From: Isoperla grammatica
Taxonomy: Eukaryota; Arthropoda; Insecta; Plecoptera; Perlodidae
Assembly (NCBI GenBank): GCA_945910005.1
Contig: OX246747.1
Location: forward strand, 19,730,686-19,794,685
Reading direction: 5' to 3'
DNA: 64,000 nucleotides
In this document: one piece after another, positions 51,097-61,858 of the stretch
Layout of the letters: each line of letters starts with the position of its first letter
How positions within the stretch are numbered: the stretch's first letter is position 1
Position numbers and translations under genes: made by a program
Notes under the pieces: generated by a model
Told to the model about the DNA's origin: nothing
What the model saw: only the letters and a program-made list of their open reading frames with translations
Database searches by the model: none

Positions 51097-51590
51097 CTCA
51101 TATAACATTATTATACTCAGCCGCCAGTCGCGTGCACGCTGTTTCAACTAAAGTAAACAGATACCTATACTCATGTTATCATATTACATACTTATACTCA
51201 GCCGCCAGTTGCGTGCACGCTATTTCAACTAAAGATCACAGATGCCTAAACTAATAATGTTTATTACATTCTTATACTCAGCCGTCAGTTACGTGCACTC
51301 TGTTTCAACTAAAGTAAACAGATACCTATCGTCATGCTATCATATAACATTCCTATACTCAGCCGCCAGTTGCGTGCACGCTGTTTCAACTAAAGTAAAC
51401 AGATACTTATACTCATGGTGTCATATTACATTCTTATACTCAGCCGCCAGTTGTGTGCACGCTGTTTCAACTAAAGTAAACAGATACTTATACTCATGGT
51501 GTCATATTACATTCTTATACTCTGCCGCCAGATGCGTGCACGGTGTTTCAACTAAAGTAAACAGATACTTATACTCATGGTGTCATATTA
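51097..51590. repeat. 81-bp minisatellite, about six units
   Basis: Units share TTATACTCAGCCGCCAGTTG, CGTGCACGCTGTTTCAACTA and AAGTAAACAGATAC. The last three units are nearly identical (81 bp, a multiple of three, so a frame stays open from 51242 to 51688, probably by chance). It lies in the putative first intron of the gene starting at 50787. Confidence 0.93.
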
Positions 51591-52647
51591 CATCAATATT
51601 AGCGAAGAAGAAGCCGAAGCACTCCGTAGCCACTGCCGAAGCTCATCACGCCGTTGAGCGAGGTATGGAGACATTAAACACGTTGTAATTGTCGAGAGCT
51701 GGCAAGCACGACAAATATAGTTTTTTCATAATAATATAATATAATAATTTTACGTTTAACCATGCACAGGTTATTGCTATAAAGTTATTTAGGACACCAA
51801 GTTTTATGTAAATGCAAATATCTGCTTATGCGTACGGTTTAAAGATTTACCGAATTATTCTGAGTAGGAATACCTTGACTTGAGCACAGTCTACATGTAT
51901 CACGTCGAACCAAATCTATAACCAATTATAAAACTATAAATAATCACTAGTTCACACTTTCACTGCACGAAATCAGACAACGGAACATGTCACAAAGAAG
52001 ACTATCTACATAAAGACTGGCTTAGGATGCAAGCCTGGTGCTGCTCCGCCCGCGGTCAAGACAACACTGATGCGCTCGCTGCAAGAATACAATCTGATCT
52101 AGGCACCGTGCAGCGTGCATGGCCGGTGACTCATCCGGTTTTAGTCATGTCTGAACTAAGTGCAGTCAGACTAACTGAATGCTAAGCAAGAATACCAAGC
52201 ACAAATGTCATGTCATCGGATGATTTCACTCTTCCTCGGACACTGGAGTAGTGCAATGTGCAGGTATATATATATGGGCGAACCTATCAAGTCTCGGAAT
52301 ATCACTTTTACATTGAACCAATCTCTTTAGGTACAGAAATAGGTATTTTGGACACCGTTCCTGAAGTCATACGGGTACAGTTCCCACCCGTTTGGAGCTA
52401 GCGGGAAATGTGTAATGGTTGCGTGGTGTTTCAGGGTACACTGGTGAGTTAACGCCAAACTCTGAAGGCCACTACATTGCATTCGGTAGACGACATGGCT
52501 CTCAATGGGAGGCATAAGATGACCTAAACGAGGGTTAATCTGCGGTATCACCGAACAGAGTTGTTCGAGCAGCTTTCCTGTAATACACAATTGGCTAGTT
52601 TATTTCAGTTCATAAACTTACGAAAGGTAGAAGTTTTGATTAAAATG
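51591..52647. other. Intronic/intergenic DNA
   Basis: A short frame after the minisatellite (AKKKPKHSVATAEAHHAVER, 51603-51662) ends at GGTATGG and could be an exon, but is unsupported. Nothing else recognised. Confidence 0.3.
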
Positions 52648-52943
52648 CCAGCAAGTGAGGGCAAGGCCAAGTGGGATTAGAAATATTCAGTTGGACAGTG
52701 GGGGGGGGTGGAGGGGGAGGGACAGGGTCTCCTTTTGTCGCCTCTTACGACTAGAAGTCATTCTGGGCCAATTCTACCCCGGGCCGAGACATGAATAATA
52801 AAGCCACATCCTAATCAGATCCATTGTAGGTCGCGTGGGTCGTCATACGGGAGTCTAGCAAGGGTGAGCAGGGCCAAGTGGGAGGAGAAATATTCAGTGG
52901 TGGGACAGTGGGAGGGAAGGGACAGGGTCTCTTTTCGTCCCAC
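52648..52943 (-). mobile_element. Two adjoining partial SINEs of the head-B type
   Basis: 52648-52790 holds body plus head B (CCAGCAAG to CGGGCCGAGAC). 52791-52943 starts again inside the body (AATAAAGCCACATCC) and ends in partial head B. Neither has a tail. This may be a tandem SINE or a collapsed pair. Confidence 0.8.
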
Positions 52944-53289
52944 ATCTCCACCTTCTACAAGAGTGAGAGTTTACATGAGAAAACTGCACACACACTTGGT
53001 TGCGACGAGAACCACTCTTGAAGTCACAAGGTCGGAGTTCTGAAGATGACTGATGAGTGATGCTCCTACCTGGCAGCGCGCTGCTTATATAGCCCGAAAG
53101 CCTAAATCAACGTTTCAATAGTCTGAAAATTTGTATCATTGAGTTTTGTGCAGAAGCGAGTTTACACTGTCCATAATTATAAATAATGTTTTAAAAAACA
53201 TTAATTTTTGGTTCTCAAAGCAAAACAATGCCTATTTCTGTCTTAAATTGGATTATAAGAACTTAATAGACATAATGGTTGGGAAGTAA
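52944..53289. other. Upstream flank of ZSWIM/MULE gene
   Basis: Contains GCTTATATAGC at about 53090, a possible TATA element. No gene seen. Confidence 0.35.
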
Positions 53290-56061
53290 ATGTCATTCTC
53301 TCGTGACGAGATTAGTTATGGAAACACCACACTCCACCGTGACACTCAGACCACACAACACAAGAACCAACGTGCAGCACAACAGAAACCTGCAACCACC
53401 ACACTCCACCGTGACACTCAGACCACACAACACAAGAACCAACGTGCAGCACAACAGAAACCTGCAACCACCACACTCCACCGTGACACTCAGACCACAC
53501 AACACAAGAACCAACGTGCAGCACAACAGAAACCTGCAACCACCACACTCCACCGTAACACTCAGACTACACAACACAAGAACCAACGTGCAGCACAACA
53601 GAAACCTGCAACCACCACACTCCACCGTGACACTCAGACCACACAACACAAGAACCAACGTGCAGCACAACAGAAACCTGCAACCACCACACTCCACCGT
53701 GACACTCAGACCACACAACACAAGAACCAACGTGCAGCACAACAGAAACCTGCAACCACCACACTCCACCGTGACACTCAGACCACACAACACAAGAACC
53801 AACGTGCAGCACAACAGAAACCTGCAACCACCACACTCCACCGTGACACTCAGACCACACAACACAAGAACCAACGTGCAGCACAACAGAAACCTGCAAC
53901 CACCACACTCCACCGTGACACTCAGACCACACAACACAAGAACCAACGTGCAGCACAACAGAAACCTGCAACCACCACACTCCACCGTGACACTCAGACC
54001 ACACAACACAAGAACCAACGTGCAGCACAACAGAAACCAGCAACCACCACACTCCACCGTGACACTCAGACCACACAACACAAGAACCAACGTGCAGCAC
54101 AACAGAAACCTGCAACCACCACACTCCACCGTGACACTCAGACCACACAACACAAGAACCAACGTGCAGCACAACAGAAACCTGCAACCACCACACTCCA
54201 CCGTGACACTCAGGCCACACAACACAAGAACCAACGTGCAGCACAACAGAAACCTGCAACCACCACACTCCACCGTGACACTCAGACCACACAACACAAG
54301 AACCAACGTGCAGCACAACAGAAACCTGCAACCACCACACTCCACCGTGACACTCAGACCACACAACACAAGAACCAACACATTCGTATGCCCATAACTT
54401 CGCATACAAAGCGTACCTATGCAGAAGTAACCAAATCAAGTAAACAGAACACAATAAACATCACCACACGGAACAAGGACACCCAACACAAAGACACCCT
54501 CACCACTTCAGGTGGAATGCATGTAGAACGTTTATTGGGTGGTGGTGCTACTTCGTTTGGTTCTGGCAGTTGTTTCAACTCTTTTGATGATTTTTCCCAA
54601 GCTTTTAAAACTTGGTGTGTTGCAGAGAATCATCCAATGTCAATCGTACACATTAGACTGTGGAACAGATCCCACTCACCCGTACAGGCAAGTCATTTAC
54701 AAATGCAAACACAATGGTAGCCCTCGAATCAGGGGCAAACATTTGCGAACTAACCAGTGTTATAACGGTAAAAACTCTCCTGTTATGGTAAAAGTAGCTT
54801 ATAGGAAAACATCCGGTTATTACTTTATTAACAAAGTTATTTCAACACATATAAATCATGACGTTAATCCAGAAACGTTCATGCACTACCCAGACCAAAT
54901 ACTATTAACCGTAGATGAAGCAGCGGGTATGGGAGATTTAATTGACCACAAAATTGAAACTAAAGAATTCAAACAATATGTTTTTAAAAAAACTGGCAAG
55001 TACCTTCTTTCGAAAGATGTAGAAAATTTACGGCGTAAACGTAAAAATGAGGAAATTGGCCATCGGTCATTGAGCACAGTGTTAATTTGACAAATTGCTC
55101 AAACTTGGAGAAATACATGGCAACAGTATTTGTATTGAAATAGATGAAAATAACACCCTCCAGTACCTCTTAATTCAAACTTATTATATGAGAACTTAAG
55201 CAACTAAATATTCGGATGTTTTGTTTGTTGACGGAACTTACAAATTAAATGTAGAAGATAACCCTTTGTATGTAATATTGTGTGAAGATGGTACTGGCAC
55301 AGGACGAGCACTTTGTTACATCTTTGTACGGAGAGAAAGTGAAGAGCTTCTCGATCGAGCATTTAAAAAGTTTGTGTCTTTGACCGAAATTGTCAAAGAC
55401 AACTGTAAAATTATTATGGTTGACAAGGATGCTGTAGAAATCAACATACTTTCAAAACTACTTCCACAAAGTACCATCCTGCTATGTAATTTTCATGTCT
55501 TGAAACGAATAAAGGAACGTCTAAATGCAGATGGTTATGCAAAAGTAGTTAAGGAGCAGGCTTTCACTGCCTTTCAGGCCGCTCTATTTTTTTCACAGAA
55601 ACTGATTATTTAGAAAATGTTGCAAAATTACAAGGTATCGCTCCCAACCAGTTTGTGGATTACTTCTTTAGGAATTGGCATCCCATAAAGAAAATGTGGG
55701 TCATGGCATATAGGAAGTCTCTACCGACATTAGGAAACAATACAAATAACCGTATTGAAAGCCACAATCAGAAAATCAAGGCATTTATTAGAAGTACATA
55801 CCACTTACATGAGGCTGTAGAAAGATTGATGTACTTTGTGGCCACTTTAGAAACATCAAATTGTCAAAATTCATTCAAGGAAGGCAAAACATTTTTAAAT
55901 ACAAAACATAACGATGAATTACATACAAATAATATATCTAACGTTTGTACTCAAAAAGCTTCGAAATTAATTTTCTTTGAACTAGACAAATTGGAAAAAG
56001 CTACTTATAACTTTGATTCAATTTTGCTTCAAATTACTAATGCACAAGAAAAACAGTACAA
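53290..56061 (+). pseudogene. ZSWIM3/MULE-type transposase with 24-residue repeat N-terminus
   Basis: ATG 53290 opens MSFSRDEISYGN, then about 14.6 copies of a 24-residue repeat (TTLHRDTQTTQHKNQRAAQQ KPAT), a linker (RTYAEVTKSSKQ) and a FAR1-like domain (FNSFDDFSQAFKTWCVAENH). A shift near 54640 moves to YKCKHNGSPRIRGKHLRTNQ; later frames carry the MULE core: DVLFVDGTYKLN (first Asp), GTGTGRALCYIFVRRES, KIIMVDKDAVEIN (second Asp) and STILLCNFHVLKRIKERL, then FRNWHPIKKMWVMAY and NRIESHNQKIKAFIR. Several frameshifts and stops (about 54640, 55090, 55195, 55613) disable it. The SWIM finger follows after a SINE. Confidence 0.75.
53326..54379. repeat. 72-bp coding minisatellite, 14.6 units
   Basis: Units of 72 bp are almost identical (single differences such as CAGACTACAC at 53572 and CAGGCCACAC at about 54210), so the array is young or homogenised. 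It is in frame with the start codon and the FAR1-like domain. Confidence 0.97.
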
Positions 56062-56357
56062 TGATTGATTAATGGGGCTTAACGTCTCATATTTTTGCAA
56101 CAATTTCTAATCGAGACGACGAGCGAGTGATAATGAAGATGAGAAAGATGATGATGAAGAATAAAGCCACATCCGAATCATTTCCATGGTACGTCGCGTG
56201 AGTCGTCATACGGGAGTCCAGCAAGGGAGGGCAGGGCCAAGTGGGAGGAGAAATATTCAGTGGGACAGTGGGGTGAAAGGGACAGGGTCTTCTTTTGTCG
56301 CCTCTTACGACTAGCAGAGTCACTCTGGGCCTATTCTACCCCGAGCCGAGACGGGTT
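56062..56357 (-). mobile_element. SINE, tail 1 / head B, in transposase gene
   Basis: 12-bp duplication AAAACAGTACAA (56050-56061 and 56358-56369). It separates the MULE core from its SWIM finger. Confidence 0.95.
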
Positions 56358-56469
56358 AAAACAGTACAAAATAAGCCAAAATTTTACGAAATGATCTTGT
56401 TCATTTTTCATGCAAAATGGCTTGCCTTGTTCACACTTATTTGAAGCCCGTAAGGAAATGAATTGCCGA
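56358..56469 (+). pseudogene. SWIM zinc finger of the ZSWIM/MULE gene
   Basis: SCSFFMQNGLPCSHLFEARK EMN at about 56390-56460 is the CxC-x(n)-CxH SWIM module that ends ZSWIM/MULE transposases; the first Cys codon region reads TGA, and the domain is cut from the rest by the SINE. Confidence 0.65.
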
Positions 56470-57145
56470 CGGTTATAATAAAATGGTGAAGGATCAACTT
56501 TTCAAAATTTTCCAGTCCGCTTTATTTTCATTCTCCGAGAAAGAGTATTTAGATAATGTAAATGAGTTGCGTAACGTTGCACCTTAACATTATTGGAATG
56601 ACTTTGAAAATACTGGCATTCAATGAAAGAGATGTGGGTTATTGCATATAGGAAGCAGGTGTCCACATTAGGTAATGATACCAATACTAGGATTGAGTCA
56701 TCCAAAAACTGAAGGATCTCATTAGACAAACATATTATTTGCATGAAGCCGTTGAGAGGCTTGAATATTTTGATGGAACTTTGGAAACAGCATGCATTTA
56801 TATTGTTTTGCATACATTGCATACATTTATAAATACCAAACACACTGATGAGTTACATACAGAAATATTAGAAGTGTGTACTCAAAAGTATCAAAAATAG
56901 TTGTTTACCAAATTGATGAGTTGAAGATAAGTGGCACTTTAGAAATCTTACAGTTTCAACATTTCAACATCATGTGTTATTGTCAACAATAAAAGTTATG
57001 TTATTAATGAAGACTTCACGAAATGTGCTTGCACTTTTTCATGCAGCATTCTTTGCAATGTGCACACTTGCTTTATGCTCGTCGGGAAAGCGATATTGCC
57101 ATGTTCAATCCTTCTTTGATTCAAGAACGCTAGAGGAATGAAACT
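56470..57145 (+). pseudogene. Second, degenerate ZSWIM/MULE copy (C-terminal half)
   Basis: It parallels 55540-56060 and the SWIM finger: VKDQLFKIFQSALFSFSEKE, MKEMWVIAYRKQVSTLGNDT NTRIES, a helical stretch with YYLHEAVERLEYFDGTLET, then KCACTF and (shifted) FMQHSLQCAHLLYARRES. Many stops. It is diverged from the first copy and so an older duplicate or separate insertion. Confidence 0.6.
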
Positions 57146-57318
57146 TCCAGGGACATTATTGAAATGCCGCAAGGAATTTCTTGTGCATCAGTGAATTTCA
57201 TTCCCCAAGTATATTTTCAAAACCAGTGAGTAGCAATAAGAAATTTAAAACTGCAATCGAAATTTTTAAACCAATAGCTTCTTTTATGTCTATATGTGGC
57301 ACTTTAGAATGAAATGAG

Positions 57319-58058
57319 TTGGCAAACACATTTGGGGAATTTTATGCTAAGATGAGGTCCAAAGACTTTTCAAAAATCCAAAGCTCCTTTTTCAATTCAG
57401 AACATAGTGGCTTGTGCAAGTCTTCACACGTTGGACAAGGTTTTGAACGATTATGTGGAAGTCCAGTGTTTCGTCCAGCAGTTGGGTCAATCGATGGATG
57501 CCATGTTCGCACCCTCGCACCGTCAAATCTTCACGACCAGTATATTAACCAAAAGTTATTTTACTATATTCTCCTGCAAGGCCTTGTGGATCATCGAGGG
57601 ATGTTCATAGACATTTTTGCTGGTTTACCTGGACCGATCCACGACATGCACTACGACTCAGCACGTTTTTTCGGAGAGAATTATATCCACCACAAGGTTA
57701 TTTCATTCTCGGGGATAAAGGTTATGCGTGCATTATGCATCCCATAACCCTAATACCTCCTTACAAGGAGCCACTAAATCCTGACAAAAGAGACTTCAAT
57801 TTCCATCTGAGTAGAGAAAGATGCATTGTTGAGAGAGTATTTGGCCTCATGAAAAACCGATGGCGGTCAATTTACACCAAGGCCCTTGAAGTATCATTGG
57901 AAACTTGTGTGCAAGTCCTAGGTGCATGTGCAGTATTGCACAATATATGCACGTCGGCAGGGGAAGCCTTGGGTGCGGATGTTGAAAACCGTCATCCAGA
58001 GCGACGACTGGAACGTGCAATAAGCAATGTCTACACTGACATAAAGTCTGTAAAATAA
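57319..58058 (+). pseudogene. PIF/Harbinger-type transposase, one frameshift
   Basis: First frame (57319-57715): LCGSPVFRPAVGSIDGCHVR (first Asp), NQKLFYYILLQGLVDHRGMF and GLPGPIHDMHYDSARFF (second Asp region). The second frame (57735-58058) resumes with PITLIPPYKEPLNPDKRDFN and LSRERCIVERVFGLMKNRWR (catalytic Glu), VQVLGACAVLHNIC. The gap at GDKGY is a simple shift near 57715. Otherwise the DDE_Tnp_4 domain is complete. Confidence 0.82.
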
Positions 58059-58499
58059 TACAATGTTTACTCACATTTGATGTGCACCTCAGCTTTGTCT
58101 TCAACGTCCTCCATCTTTAGACGTTAGCTGTCGAATGTAGTCACCACTTTCGGTTCCTAACAGCTATCGACTAAAAGTGTAACGACTTTGAGCTTTGGTC
58201 GCCTACCTATTACGTCACTTCCTCCAAAATAGTTGACTATTTCGCCTACTAAGTAGCTTTGAGATACGGCCTGACTACAGCATTAACCAGGGTTTCTCAT
58301 TCACAAAATATCTAAACTGTAAAGTATAAACCTTATGTCCTAGGTCCTGTATCCCACTATCTATAGCCATGATCACGTTGGGCGCCAGATGTGATGGGTC
58401 AAAAGTGGTGAGGTCAAACCTTGGATAGAAGGGGGACAGGGTTGTTAACAAAACAAACAATTAGTTACTTTCTAGACTTTAAATTTATGTTTTTTTTTA
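58059..58499. other. Intergenic DNA
   Basis: No gene recognised. CTTACTACGT/AGTCGACTAT-type words near 58160-58260 are low complexity only. Confidence 0.35.
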
Positions 58500-59520
58500 T
58501 AAATTTATGTTTTCACACGTTTTTCCCCTTTACTATCTGGAACAATTGCGCCCCTACAGCATGGCCGGAGCTGTCCGCTTGAACATAGTAAGGCGTGTTT
58601 ATCAATGGATGTCCTAGCATTACGGTTCTTAGAAACATTTCCTTTGTCCGCTCGAACGCTTTCCCTTGTTCTGTGCTTCACACCCACCTTGTGTTGGCTT
58701 TTAACAACTTGAGCAGGGGTGTCACAACGTCAGAATACTGCTCGCGAAACCTGCGGTAGAAGTTGCAGAGGCCCAGGAACGATCGCAATTGTTTAACGTT
58801 CATAGGAGTCGGAAAGTTTTGAATTGAAGCGGTCTCAGAGTCGGTCAAAATGCCGTCAGTGGTGAGGACGTGGCCGAGGAAAAGAACTCTATCTCTACAA
58901 AACTGTGACTTCTTGACGTTTGCCGTAAGTCGCGCGGTACGTAGTCTATTTAACAGGATATTTAAATGTTCAATGTGTTCCTCCCATGTCTCGGAGATAA
59001 CGAGTAAGTCGTCTACGTAGGGTGTGACGAATTCTAAGACGTCCGGGCCCAAAACTTTCTCTATACATCTCGTGAACCCAGCGACAGCGGTAGAGATGCC
59101 AAACGGCAGGACACGAAAAACGTAGGTTTTACAGTCGTGTAGAAAACCGGTGTACTGCCGGTCCTTCTCTCTTAATGGAACTTGATAGTTTGAGCTAGTT
59201 AAATCAATGGTGGACATGTATTTAATTTTGTTGAACCGCTGAAGCACTTCCTCCGGGTCTTTGGTTTGTTCGTGGTATTAAATCATTCAAGAGTTAAGAT
59301 GTCTTGCATCAGTGCAAAGCTTGACACTCATGTCCTTCTTTATGACGGTGACTAACGGATTAATAAATTGGGTTACGTTTTTTGTTTGAACGGCGTCTCG
59401 TCAGTGAGCTGAATGGTGTGTTCGTACACGGTTGGTCAGCCCTGGCGTGGTAGAGAAGACGTCCTTGTGGTTGTCGATGGTAGAAAGCAACGAATGTTGT
59501 TGTTCCACTGTTGGCTCCGT
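58500..59520 (-). pseudogene. Ty3/Gypsy reverse transcriptase-RNase H fragment
   Basis: Minus strand, from about 59510: HSLLSTIDNHKDVFSTTPGL T, a stop, VTVIKKDMSVKLCTDARHLN, then the open frame 59247-58678: KIKYMSTIDLTSSNYQVPLR, FRVLPFGISTAVAGFTRC, TPYVDDLLVISE (catalytic YVDD) and LRSFLGLCNFYRRF. RNase H begins after a shift near 58676 (KAFERTKEMFLR, DSSGHAVGAQLFQ). No LTRs or integrase nearby. Confidence 0.85.
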
Positions 59521-59744
59521 TAGTTGACCTACATAGGCTGCCAATGTTTGCAGCCAATGAGAGGGGGGGGGGGATAACCATCAATGAACTTCCCAACGAC
59601 GTGGATATAAACATGATTTTGGATTGTGAGGAATTTCCAATTAGGTCCCCCCCCCCTCCCATCCTTCCATTCGTGAATAACGACGCTAAGTGCATCGTGT
59701 TTTCGTTCCGTGACGCTCGTTTCCCACTGTACCATTGTCTTGTC
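59521..59744. other. Unassigned open stretch
   Basis: A plus-strand frame (59511-59768; ELPNDVDINMILDCEEFPIR) continues in register across the SINE (TKLR then RKTC), so it may be a 5' coding exon of the SGNH-like gene. It has no recognised domain. Confidence 0.3.
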
Positions 59745-59757
59745 ACAAAGCTTAGAA

Positions 59758-60075
59758 TGATTGATTGATTAATGGGGCTTAACGTCTCATATTTATGCAA
59801 CGATGGCTAATCGAGACGATGAGCGGGTGATAATGAAGATGAGAAAGATGATAATGAAGAATAAAACCACATCCGAATTAGATCCATTGTACGTCGCGTG
59901 AGTCGTCATACGGGAGTCCAGCAAGGGAGGGCAGGGCCAAGTGGGAGGAGAAATATTCAATGGGACAGTGGGGGGGAAAGGGGATTGGGGTGTGGACTGC
60001 ACTTCGTCTGACTTCTCCTCCTCGACCAGTCCGGCTTGGGTGGCCCTACCAGAAGCATACGCTTCCGCCGGCATA
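59758..60075 (-). mobile_element. SINE, tail 1, 5'-truncated head A
   Basis: Duplication ACAAAGCTTAGAA (59745-59757 and 60076-60088). The head stops at CCGCCGGCATA, lacking the first 60 bp of head A. Confidence 0.95.
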
Positions 60076-60116
60076 ACAAAGCTTAGAAGAAAGACGTGTT
60101 TAAAATCCACTCCAAG

Positions 60117-61858
60117 ATGAATGATATTGAAAATATAGAATTTATAGGCGACAGTATGCTGTTACGATTCGCTAAAGAAGTTTTGCGGCAGAGGACATCA
60201 CACGACGGTAGATGGTATGATACTCATGATAATTTTGTTTCTTTTATATTTGGAACTGTATGTAAAGTTTTATTTCCATAATAATAAAAATATAAATTAG
60301 TACACAATAAGTTAAACATAACATTAAGTTACACATTAATAATGCTATATTACCCTTTCGGCTGTACAGGAAAAAAGTACAGTTAATCAAAAAATACAAA
60401 GCCTTGTAGATAATAAAATTATAAAACACTACATACCTAATGGGAAAATAATATAACAATAAATACCGCATTACAAAATGCAAGTGCAAGTAGTCTTGAC
60501 AAGTGCTTTGAATTTAATGGTTGTAAGGTTACTTGTCACTAGTTTTTTCGTTTTTTGTTTCGTTTTCATTTATATAGTTTGATAAGGCTCTCTACCGACA
60601 ATAGCCTACCGATTCGATTGTGTCCCGTTAGTCAGTCCTGACTTGGGTGCAACATCGTGTGTGCAGTGTCATATTTCGATTATCGCTTTTTGTAGGTCAA
60701 CGGAAAGAGAGGTGAGGCTTGACTGTGTCGGGCCAAACTCTTAAGAAGGTGGATTGATTGATTGATTAATGGGGCTTAACGTCTCATATTTATGAAACGA
60801 TGGCTAATCGAGACGATGAGCGGGTGATAATGAAGATGAGAAAGATGATAATGAAGAATAAAGCCACATCCGAATCAGATCCATTGTACGTCGCGTGAGT
60901 TGTCATACGGGAGTCCAGCAAGGGAGGGCAGGGCCAAGTGGGAGGAGAAATATTCAATGGGACAGTGGGGGGGACAGGGGATTGGGGTGTGGACTGCACT
61001 TCGTCTGACTTCTCCTCCTCGACCAGTCCGGCTAGGGTGGCCCTACCAGAAGCATACGCTTCCGCCGGCATAGCTCTCGGGATCAACAAAGCACGCAAAC
61101 CTGCCCACCACGATAAGGTGGCAGTCCCTGGGCAGGTTAAGAAGGTGGAACGAAAAGTAACACGTTTACTGAAACAAGGCAATTTTCCTGAAAAAAGGAA
61201 GGCCGCCGTGATGTTAGGCACAAACGATTTGTTGGTTAGTAGAATCGGAATGTGAATAGTAAATGTTTTCAAATAGATTTCCGTGTTTGATCTATGCTAA
61301 CCATCTATTTGCTTTTTTCAATAGAGCAAGAAGAACGTGAGTGCGGAGGCCATGTGCCGAAAGTTATGGCACATTTTAAAGATCGTCGCCTCAAAAACCC
61401 CAGAGATTGTCGTTTTGACATTGCCCCCGATACTGCGCCACACACACACTAAAGATACAGAGCGGATGGCCCAGTACAATAGATGCATTACAACGTTTGG
61501 GAAAACACGTAAATATGGACTGTTTATTAATGTATAATCACGTATGGCTACAATATCATGCATGATTTAATGTCCATGCAATGACTGTGTGTATGTAATT
61601 TCAGATGAGAATATAACGGCCATAGACGTGCACTCATTGTTCTGTTCGCCGGGAAATGTGCCCAACCAGGCCTACTATGAGACAGAAGGAACCACGTAAA
61701 AGAATTGTAAATGTCACGGGTGAAATTAAAGACTGAAGACATACAACAACAAAGATTATATTTTCAGACACATGGGGCATGGAAACAACCGGCGGCCAGA
61801 TGGCATCCACTGGAATGCCGCAGGGATGAGAGTCGTTCACGGGGAATTCGTTGCTTAG
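60117..61858 (+). CDS. SGNH/GDSL-hydrolase-like gene, about five exons
   Basis: Exon 1 (ATG 60117) encodes NIEFIGDSMLLRFAKEVLRQ with block I GDS (nucleophile Ser). Exon 2 (about 60680-61248, with a SINE inside) encodes GQTLKKVERKV, then PEKRKAAVMLGTNDLL, block III with the GTND Asn. Exon 3 (61326-61511) encodes SKTPEIVVLTLPPILRH. Exon 4 (from 61604) has ENITAIDVHSLFCSPGN, and the last exon (61770-61858; acceptor TATTTTCAG) has RRPDGIHWNAAGMRVVHGEF, block V with the catalytic Asp and His. The order GDS, GTND, DGxHW matches SGNH-fold esterases, including PC-esterase-like proteins and the esterase of some LINE ORF1s. Splice signals favour a host gene; the exonic SINE should inactivate it. Confidence 0.6.
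60753..61136 (-). mobile_element. SINE, tail 1 / head A, in SGNH exon
   Basis: 12-bp duplication TTAAGAAGGTGG (60741-60752 and 61137-61148); the duplicated codons are part of the KKVER coding stretch. Confidence 0.96.

Noticed and set aside
51603..51662. Exon AKKKPKHSVATAEAHHAVER after the 81-bp minisatellite
   Set aside because: Its frame does not follow in phase from the ATG exon at the nearest acceptor, and no family is recognised.
53293..54454. Cys-rich minus-strand frames of 370 and 295 codons
   Set aside because: They are the antisense of the 72-bp coding minisatellite.
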